Shown here in pieces: positions 1 through 5,018 of a stretch of 5,018 nucleotides of DNA. Source of the stretch: Actinomycetota bacterium (lineage in GTDB: Bacteria > Actinomycetota > Acidimicrobiia > Acidimicrobiales > Ilumatobacteraceae); the NCBI GenBank assembly GCA_009705865.1, contig WLSJ01000117.1, positions 1 to 5,018 on the forward strand, in the 5' to 3' direction. Position 1 is the stretch's first letter. Every line of letters begins with the position of its first letter. The notes below the pieces were generated by a model, which was not told the DNA's origin, searched no databases, and saw nothing but the letters and a program-made list of their open reading frames with translations. The translations under genes were made by a program, and so were the position numbers.

Positions 1-673
1 CGTTACAGATATCAAACCATCGCGCTGTATCGCGCACACTGCGTGTCATGCCGCCCGTAGTAACGGTGAGGTTGCCGTATTCAACATGTGGCCCACGTGG
101 AATACGACCAAAGGTTGATTTCAGCCCGACAAGACCTGTGAACCCAGCAGGAATGCGAATAGAACCGCCACCATCACCGCCGGTTCCGAGTGCAAAGAGC
201 CCTCCCGCCACACCTGCTGCGCCACCACCTGATGAACCGCCTGGAGTCCGTTCGGTATTCCACGGGTTGCGAGTGACGCCGTTTAACACTGTGCGTGTCA
301 CATTGACTCCGCCGAATTCGCTAGCTGTGGTGAGACCAAAATGATTTGCACCTGCTGCAATGAGGCGAGAAACCATTGTTGATGTATGTGCTGCTTTGCG
401 ATCTGCAAATGGCACGGATGCTTCAGTTGCCGGCCAACCCTCTACGTAATCAAGTTCTTTGACACCCATGGGCACTCCACCAAATGGAAGTGAAATGTTT
501 GCCTCTGATGCGCGAGCAAGTGCGCCATCGCTGTCGATGTATGAAATGCAATTCAATGAACTGGCAGCAACGGCTGAAAGTGTTGCTTGCATTTCTTCAC
601 GAGGAGATCTGCGACCTGCTCTAAATTCATCAACGAGCGAACAAGCGTCGCCTTGCCATGGTGTTTCAGTCAT
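1..673 (-). CDS. Amidase-signature family hydrolase, N-terminal part (runs off left edge)
   Basis: This is the N-terminal 224 codons of an amidase-signature (AS) enzyme; these cytosolic Ser-cisSer-Lys hydrolases cleave amide bonds of varied substrates. All three catalytic residues are visible: Lys72 in GVPMGVKELD, the cis-Ser147 in the glycine/serine motif PGGSSGGG (residues 144-151), and the nucleophile Ser171 in GGDGGGSIRIPAG. The spacings of 75 and 24 residues match the classic AS layout, for example FAAH. The downstream GLVGLKSTFGRIPRG (180-194) is also typical. The ATG at 673-671 is the only possible upstream start, because an in-frame TAA lies at 685-683; a weak GGAG sits 12 bases before it. 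AS proteins usually have about 450-500 residues, so roughly half is missing. The gene is transcribed away from the plus-strand operon. The substrate cannot be told from this part; GatA is less likely given the short N-terminus and GGDGGGS variant, but not excluded. Confidence 0.93.
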   Translation of the reverse strand, partial: MTETPWQGDACSLVDEFRAGRRSPREEMQATLSAVAASSLNCISYIDSDGALARASEANISLPFGGVPMGVKELDYVEGWPATEASVPFADRKAAHTSTMVSRLIAAGANHFGLTTASEFGGVNVTRTVLNGVTRNPWNTERTPGGSSGGGAAGVAGGLFALGTGGDGGGSIRIPAGFTGLVGLKSTFGRIPRGPHVEYGNLTVTTGGMTRSVRDTARWFDICN

Positions 674-747
674 TAGAGCAACTTACTCCACGAACCAGTG
701 TGTGAACCATGACGGAAATCTGATCAGCAAGTAGAGTGGAACGGTTC
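674..747. promoter_or_regulatory. Divergent intergenic region between amidase and thioesterase operon
   Basis: This 74-base gap separates the minus-strand amidase start from the plus-strand thioesterase start and must hold promoters for both directions unless one lies inside a gene. No convincing -35/-10 pair could be picked by eye on either strand. Small repeated elements are present: GAACCA at 692-697 and again at 704-709, the palindrome CTGATCAG at 720-727, and GAAC-G-GTTC at 739-747 directly before the ATG. Promoter function is inferred from position only. Confidence 0.5.
692..709. repeat. GAACCA direct repeat, 12-base period
   Basis: The hexamer GAACCA occurs at 692-697 and 704-709, so the two copies start 12 bases apart in the divergent intergenic region. 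A related GAAC/GTTC inverted pair lies at 739-747. It could be part of an operator, but hexamers this short can recur by chance. Confidence 0.3.
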
Positions 748-1551
748 ATGGATAGTCGTGCTTTTCTCGGTCTTCAACAGACACATAACCCGTATCGCTG
801 GCATCTCCCTGTAGACCTCCGGCTCTGTACGGGCGGGAATTTTCTCTACGGCGGCAGCGCATTGGGTGCAGCTATTTCGGCCATGGAAGGAACCACGGGC
901 AGAAATGTCATCTGGACCACCGCCCAATATCTCAGTTATGCACGTCCAGGCGAAGTGATGGACATTGATGTCATTGTCCCAGTTGAAGGAAATGCAATTA
1001 CTCAAGCTCGTGTCGTTGGCCATGTTGGTGAGCGAGAAATTATTACGGTCAATGCTGCGCTCGGTGATCGTGATTTCGAATTTTCCGGACAATTTGTTAC
1101 TGCGCCAGAAGCCGGTAAGCCAGAGGACTACAAAAATTGGCGCCATCGTCATATCTCTGAAGGCACGATTCATGATTTCATGGAAGAGCGCGTCGTCAAG
1201 GCTCGTTCAGAAGACAACCTCGACGGCACGCCTGGTGATGGGCAAACTGTGATGTGGGCCCGGTTGCCACAAGTCATCGAAGGAGTCGATGCAGCCACTC
1301 TTGGTGTTCTCGGAGATTTTGTTCCCCGCGGAGTCGGCCAGGCGCTCGGTATTCGTGGCGGGGGGAACTCTCTCGACAACACATTGCGGGTGATGAACCT
1401 TGTTCCCACCACGTGGGTGTTGCTCGATATTCGGGTGCAAGGAGTTGCTCGGGGCTTTGGCCACGGGCTTGTGCATATGTTTGCTGAGGACGGAACTCTG
1501 ATGGCCACCGCCAGTCAGAGTTGCATCGTTCGAATGTGGAAAGGTGATTAG
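748..1551 (+). CDS. TesB-like acyl-CoA thioesterase, double hotdog (thioesterase-like superfamily)
   Basis: The predicted 267-residue cytosolic protein looks like a TesB-type enzyme, hydrolysing acyl-CoA to free acid and CoA. The N-terminal hotdog (about 12-115) has the glycine-rich helix start GGNFLYGGSALGAA (29-42) and a strand ending in QYLSYARPG. The C-terminal hotdog (about 165-264) carries the E. coli TesB triad by position: Asp190 (VLGDF, for Asp204), Ser208 (NSLDN, for Thr228) and Gln257 (ASQSC, for Gln278). Ser for Thr is a common conservative change, so the enzyme is probably active. Length is slightly under the 286 of E. coli TesB. I chose ATG 748 because purine-rich GAGTGGAA lies 6 bases upstream; an in-frame GTG at 736 would add four residues but has no visible Shine-Dalgarno sequence. 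It heads the operon, and the next gene starts 2 bases after its stop. Acyl chain preference is unknown. Confidence 0.85.
   Translation: MDSRAFLGLQQTHNPYRWHLPVDLRLCTGGNFLYGGSALGAAISAMEGTTGRNVIWTTAQYLSYARPGEVMDIDVIVPVEGNAITQARVVGHVGEREIITVNAALGDRDFEFSGQFVTAPEAGKPEDYKNWRHRHISEGTIHDFMEERVVKARSEDNLDGTPGDGQTVMWARLPQVIEGVDAATLGVLGDFVPRGVGQALGIRGGGNSLDNTLRVMNLVPTTWVLLDIRVQGVARGFGHGLVHMFAEDGTLMATASQSCIVRMWKGD
1541..1547 (+). promoter_or_regulatory. Ribosome binding site of the LLM oxidoreductase
   Basis: AAGGTGA, part of the longer purine run GGAAAGGTGA, lies 6 bases before the ATG at 1554. It sits inside the last codons of the thioesterase gene, which fixes the downstream start and suggests translational coupling. 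Confidence 0.7.
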
Positions 1552-1553
1552 TT

Positions 1554-2567
1554 ATGAACGCATACGGAGCAAAAGGTCAACATGGAATGCCGGTTCGCCC
1601 TGGCATGACCGTGCCACTTCCTGGTCACTTACATGACCACAAAAGCAAGCTGTCTGAATTGGCTGATATGGGGTACACCGATATCTGGTCAGCAGAAGCT
1701 GATGGTGCAGATGCGTTTACGCCTCTTGCCCTAGCTGCAGCATGGGAGCCACGTTTGCGTCTTGGTACTGCAATTGTTCCTGCATACACGCGCAGCCCGG
1801 CCTGTTTTGCTCAATCTGTCGCATCGCTTGCTGATGCCGCACCTGGACGCTTCGCCATCGGTATCGGATCATCGAGCAATGTCATTGTTCAACGCTGGAA
1901 CGGTGTCCCGTTTGAAGAGCCGTACAAAAAGGTACGCGACATTGTTCGCTTCTTAAATGACGCCCTGTCCGGCGAAAAAGTGACAAAGCAATACGACACG
2001 TTCAATATTGATGGTTTCCGTCTTGGTATTCGACCAGAAGCAAAGCCACAAATTCTGGTAGCAGCGTTGCGCGAAGGAATGTTGCGACTTGCTGCTCGTG
2101 AAGCTGACGGCACAATCATCAACTGGCTCAGTGCTGAAGATGTCACTCGAGTTGCAGAAGTAGTTCATACTGCAGCCGAAGGCACCCCGAAAGAAATTGT
2201 TGCGCGCATCTTTGTATGTCCATCTACCAACACCGACACCGTTCGTGCAGCAGCACGATTTGCGATTGCCGCATACCTCAATGTTCCTGTGTACGCAGAT
2301 TTCCATGCGTGGCTTGGCAGGGGAGACTTGCTGAAAGGTATGTGGGACAACTGGAAAGCTGGCGACCGAAAAGCAGCGCTTGCCGCAATTCCTGACGAAG
2401 TAGTGGACGCACTCATTGTTCACGGTTCGCCTGAGTATTGCCGTGACCGAATTCGTCAATATTTTGACAACGGTGTCACAACATCAACACTCGCAATCAT
2501 GCCATTCGATCCTGAACTGAATCATTGGGACGCTGTTCGTTCATTGTCCCCATCAGCACACAAGTAA
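1554..2567 (+). CDS. LLM-class flavin/F420-dependent oxidoreductase (Rv3093c-like)
   Basis: This 337-residue protein has the luciferase-like monooxygenase (bacterial luciferase/F420) TIM-barrel pattern: the N-terminal strand GMTVPLPG (17-24), GYTDIWSAEADGADAFTPLA (40-59), LRLGTAIVPAYTRSP (68-82), the glycine strand GRFAIGIGSSSNVIVQRWNG (98-117) followed by PFEEPYKKVRDIVRFL, then PQILVAALREGMLRLAAREADGTIINW (165-191), and a C-terminal GSPEYCRDRIRQYFDNGV (291-308). Sequence flavour resembles the actinobacterial F420-dependent family represented by M. tuberculosis Rv3093c; that assignment is from memory. Such enzymes use F420H2 or FMNH2 to reduce or oxygenate organic substrates; the cofactor here is not proven. 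Length fits the family. ATG 1554 is preferred over Met12 and Met18 because of the strong Shine-Dalgarno sequence and the 2-base gap to the thioesterase. The substrate is unknown; its place between a thioesterase and an exporter hints at an acyl or lipid-like compound. Confidence 0.88.
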   Translation: MNAYGAKGQHGMPVRPGMTVPLPGHLHDHKSKLSELADMGYTDIWSAEADGADAFTPLALAAAWEPRLRLGTAIVPAYTRSPACFAQSVASLADAAPGRFAIGIGSSSNVIVQRWNGVPFEEPYKKVRDIVRFLNDALSGEKVTKQYDTFNIDGFRLGIRPEAKPQILVAALREGMLRLAAREADGTIINWLSAEDVTRVAEVVHTAAEGTPKEIVARIFVCPSTNTDTVRAAARFAIAAYLNVPVYADFHAWLGRGDLLKGMWDNWKAGDRKAALAAIPDEVVDALIVHGSPEYCRDRIRQYFDNGVTTSTLAIMPFDPELNHWDAVRSLSPSAHK

Positions 2568-2581
2568 CTTCTCCCCAGCAA

Positions 2582-4357
2582 ATGTCAGAACAACCCCCTA
2601 AAGGCGCAACGAAAGAAGGCTGGAAACTGCTTCGTCAGACGTTGGTAGCCCAACGACGTGGCCTTCTTGGTGGCGTTGCCGTTGGCCTGTCATGGTCTGT
2701 CGGCAAGATGGCAGTTCCGCAATTGACGCGATTTGCCATAGACAGAGGAATTAGCAAAAACGGTTCTTTGTTGTTGTGGACATCGTTGATACTTGTTGCG
2801 GCGTTAGTCGCCGGCGTGTTTGCTGGCTGGCGTCGTTACATCGCATTTCGCGAGAGTCGCCTGACAGAAACAGTTCTCAGAGAGCGTTTGTTTGCTCAAA
2901 TCCAGGGTTTGCACGTGGGCTTCCACGACAAGACACAAACGGGGCAACTGATGAGTCGAGCCTCGAGCGACTTGTTGCAAGTACAAGGTTTTGTTGTCAA
3001 CATTCCGATTTTCGCATCTCAAGTCACCATGGTTTTTGGTGTTGTTGCAGTCTTGTTCTTTTCTGATCCGCTTCTTGCAGCAGTGGCGCTGGCCCCATTG
3101 CCATTTATCAATGTTTCTGCGCGGTCTTTCTCTCATAAGATTCATCCGTCTGTTCTGGCTGTACAACAAGAGCAAGCTCAGTTGGCAAACGTTGTTGAAG
3201 AATCAGTTTCTGGAATCAGAGTCATCAAGGGGTTTGGTGCTGAAGGGGTTCAACAAGCAAAGTTAGAAGTTGAGGCCGATGATATTCGTCGCGAATCAAT
3301 GAAAGCTGCGCGCATTCGCAGCCGCTTTCTACCGGCAATTGATTTACTTCCCGGACTTGGGTTGGTAGCTGTTCTCGGACTTGGTGGTCACCGCGTAATC
3401 AACGGCGATATGACGCTTGGTGGTCTTGTTGCATTTAATACGTATCTCACAATGTTGATTTGGCCAATGCGAAACATTGGTATGACCGTGGCGTTCGGAC
3501 AGCGTGCTGCGTCAGCGTTAGTACGTATCCACGAAATTTTGGCAGTTGTACCGGCAATTGCTGACCCGCTACAACCTGTGCGCTTGCCGCAAGCTGCTGT
3601 TGCTCAACCTGTTGGTGCTGTCACTTTTGAAAATGTCCGATTTGGGTACGAGATTGGTCATACTGATATTCGGGTCTTGGAAGGTTTCAATTTTTCAGTA
3701 GCTCCTGGTGAATCAGTGGCCATTGTGGGCGCCACTGGGTCTGGAAAATCAACCATCGCTCGTTTGTTGTTGCGTTTCTATGACCCGCAAGCAGGCGTTA
3801 TCTCGCTCGACGGAATTGACCTGCGTCAATTACGACTTCCAGATCTTCGACATTCAGTTGGAGTGGTCTTCGAAGACACTCTGTTGTTCCATGACACAGT
3901 GTCTGCCAACATTGCTTTTGCTAAACCAGAAATTGACTTTTCAGTCGTACAGCGAGCAGCAAAACTTGCAGGTGCCCATGACTTCATCATGCAGTTACCG
4001 AATAAGTACGACACGTCTTTAGGTGAGCGGGGCTATTCATTGTCAGGCGGCCAACGTCAGCGCATTGCAATTGCGCGCGCGATTGTTGCTGACCCTCGGG
4101 TATTGGTACTTGATGACGCCACTTCAGCTGTTGACCCAACAAAAGAACATGAGATTCGTGATGCTCTTTCAACTGTGATGCGTGGTCGCACCACTTTGGT
4201 CATTGCACACCGACCTGCCACCATTGAATTGGCAGATCGTGTTGTGCTGCTCGATGATGGTCGCATTTCGGCAAGTGGTTCGCATCATGAGTTGCTAGAG
4301 ACAAACGATAAATACCGCAGTGTCCTTGCTGCCATGGCTACCAAGGTGATTGAGTAA
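2582..4357 (+). CDS. ABC exporter half-transporter, degenerate-NBD subunit (permease-ATPase fusion)
   Basis: This 591-residue inner-membrane protein has the type IV (ABCB-like) exporter layout: a membrane domain (about 25-320, with hydrophobic segments near 27-48, 62-82, 135-160, 162-180, 250-268 and 278-300) joined to an ATPase domain (about 345-590). ATPase motifs in order are A-loop Tyr356, Walker A GATGSGKST (383-391, Lys389), Q-loop region GVVFEDTLLF with Glu431 in place of Gln, signature LSGGQ (487-491), Walker B LVLDDATSAVD with Asp511 and Asp512, and H-loop His543. Asp512 replaces the catalytic Glu, as in the degenerate subunit of heterodimers such as TM287/288. The coupling-loop motif FHDKTQTGQLMSR (114-126) is typical. 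The start at ATG 2582 has no clear Shine-Dalgarno sequence and lies 14 bases after the oxidoreductase stop; an in-frame TTG at 2525 would overlap that gene and is less likely. The substrate cannot be inferred from the sequence. Confidence 0.93.
   Translation: MSEQPPKGATKEGWKLLRQTLVAQRRGLLGGVAVGLSWSVGKMAVPQLTRFAIDRGISKNGSLLLWTSLILVAALVAGVFAGWRRYIAFRESRLTETVLRERLFAQIQGLHVGFHDKTQTGQLMSRASSDLLQVQGFVVNIPIFASQVTMVFGVVAVLFFSDPLLAAVALAPLPFINVSARSFSHKIHPSVLAVQQEQAQLANVVEESVSGIRVIKGFGAEGVQQAKLEVEADDIRRESMKAARIRSRFLPAIDLLPGLGLVAVLGLGGHRVINGDMTLGGLVAFNTYLTMLIWPMRNIGMTVAFGQRAASALVRIHEILAVVPAIADPLQPVRLPQAAVAQPVGAVTFENVRFGYEIGHTDIRVLEGFNFSVAPGESVAIVGATGSGKSTIARLLLRFYDPQAGVISLDGIDLRQLRLPDLRHSVGVVFEDTLLFHDTVSANIAFAKPEIDFSVVQRAAKLAGAHDFIMQLPNKYDTSLGERGYSLSGGQRQRIAIARAIVADPRVLVLDDATSAVDPTKEHEIRDALSTVMRGRTTLVIAHRPATIELADRVVLLDDGRISASGSHHELLETNDKYRSVLAAMATKVIE
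4343..4349 (+). promoter_or_regulatory. Ribosome binding site of the second ABC half
   Basis: AAGGTGA lies within the last codons of the first ABC gene, 10 bases before the ATG at 4360. With only two bases between stop and start, it supports translational coupling of the two subunits. Confidence 0.6.
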
Positions 4358-4359
4358 CC

Positions 4360-5018
4360 ATGTACGCAGGTGGACGTGGTGGCGGCGGTGGAGCAGGCCG
4401 TGGAACTGATGAAGATCAGAAATTGGATCGCACCCAAACACGAGTGGTGTTGAAGCGCAGCTTTCAGATGGCTGGCGAATTCCGCAAGCAAGCCGGATTG
4501 GCTCTGCTTTTAGTCATCATCACGGTGTTGTGCACTTTGGCCGGTCCCGTGCTGGTCCGACACGGAATTGACTCTGGTATTCGCGCAAAAGATTCTCATG
4601 CATTGAATATGACAGTTGTTGCCTACATCGTCGTAGTGGTCATTGCGTATGTTGTTGGTCGTTGGCAGTACGTGGCCCTGAACTCGGCTGGCGAAGGATT
4701 TTTGCGGCTGATACGTATCCGAGTGTTTTCGCAAATGCAAAAACAATCAATGGCTTTCTTTGACCGCGAAAAGGCCGGTGTTCTGGTAGCTCGCATGACG
4801 GCAGATATCGAATCAATGGCCGAACTAGTGCAGTGGGGACTGATGCAGTTCCTCTCGGCATTTCTGTTGTTGTTCTTTGCCTTTTTCCTTTTGATGAGCC
4901 TGTCATGGCAATTGACATTGATTTCACTACTTGTGTTTCCGTTTCTCATCGTGGCATCTATCAAGTTCCAGCGCGATGCAAACAAGGCATATTTGGAAGT
5001 GCGCGACAAAGTTGGCGC
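4360..5018 (+). CDS. ABC exporter half-transporter, second subunit, N-terminal part (runs off right edge)
   Basis: The first 219 codons of a second ABC exporter half are present. After a glycine/arginine-rich cytoplasmic head (residues 3-14, GGRGGGGGAGRG) and a charged linker comes a membrane domain with hydrophobic segments at about 46-66, 84-100, 160-180 and 184-201. The intracellular coupling-loop motif AFFDREKAGVLVARMTADIESM spans 132-153, equivalent to FHDKTQTGQLMSR in the upstream protein. The ATPase domain is beyond the window, so none of its motifs can be checked. Start ATG 4360 follows the upstream stop by two bases and has an AAGGTGA site. Tandem exporter halves like this normally form a heterodimer; given the degenerate Walker B upstream, this subunit is expected to supply the catalytic Glu. 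That prediction is inference. Full length would probably be about 600-640 residues. Confidence 0.92.
   Translation, partial: MYAGGRGGGGGAGRGTDEDQKLDRTQTRVVLKRSFQMAGEFRKQAGLALLLVIITVLCTLAGPVLVRHGIDSGIRAKDSHALNMTVVAYIVVVVIAYVVGRWQYVALNSAGEGFLRLIRIRVFSQMQKQSMAFFDREKAGVLVARMTADIESMAELVQWGLMQFLSAFLLLFFAFFLLMSLSWQLTLISLLVFPFLIVASIKFQRDANKAYLEVRDKVG

Noticed and set aside
48..344. Proline-rich plus-strand open frame of 98 codons
   Set aside because: It is the antisense shadow of the amidase; the opposite strand reads the AS motifs GGSSGGG and GGGSIRIPAG through the same bases.
459..734. Plus-strand open frame of 91 codons
   Set aside because: It lies opposite the amidase N-terminus, which shows the catalytic Lys motif, and the plus-strand translation has no recognisable domain or ribosome binding site.
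736..747. GTG at 736 as thioesterase start
   Set aside because: There is no SD-like sequence before it, whereas the ATG at 748 has a purine-rich GAGTGGAA at suitable spacing; the difference is only four residues, so it remains possible.
724..1173. Minus-strand open frame of 149 codons over the thioesterase
   Set aside because: The plus strand encodes a convincing double-hotdog protein here; the reverse frame has no recognisable motifs.
1953..2459. Minus-strand open frame of 168 codons, Cys-rich
   Set aside because: It is antisense to the LLM oxidoreductase. Its cysteines are scattered without a regular metal-binding spacing and the plus strand is clearly coding.
4623..5009. Minus-strand open frames of 128 and 95 codons near the right edge
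   Set aside because: The plus strand continues as the second ABC half with the FFDREKAG coupling motif and membrane helices; the reverse frames look random.

Overview
The window looks like a chromosomal stretch from a moderate-GC actinobacterium. GC is roughly 50% on lines counted by eye. The pointers are a luciferase-like oxidoreductase of a type common in F420-using actinobacteria, an actinobacterial-style TesB-like thioesterase, and a paired ABC exporter whose first half has a Glu in the Q-loop and an Asp-Asp Walker B. An Acidimicrobiia or freshwater/marine actinobacterial lineage would fit, but that placement is inference and weak. No tRNA, rRNA, CRISPR array, insertion sequence or phage gene was seen.

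Layout: the left 673 bases hold the N-terminal 224 codons of an amidase-signature hydrolase on the minus strand, which runs off the left edge. A 74-base divergent intergenic region (674-747) follows. From 748 to the right edge all genes lie on the plus strand and are tightly packed: a double-hotdog acyl-CoA thioesterase (748-1551), an LLM-class flavin/F420-dependent oxidoreductase (1554-2567), a full-length ABC exporter half-transporter (2582-4357), and the start of a second exporter half (4360 to the edge). Gaps are 2, 14 and 2 bases, so these four are very probably one operon.

The two ABC genes are best read as subunits of one heterodimeric type IV (ABCB-like) exporter. The first subunit carries the degenerate nucleotide-binding domain (Asp512 where the catalytic Glu should be, Glu431 where the Q-loop Gln should be). 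The second would then be expected to carry the catalytic Glu, but its nucleotide-binding domain lies outside the window. A thioesterase, an oxidoreductase and an exporter in one unit suggest processing and export, or detoxification, of an acyl or lipid-like compound. That link is inferred from gene order only. I see no clearly undescribed system here; the most distinctive points are the degenerate ATP site and the operon composition.
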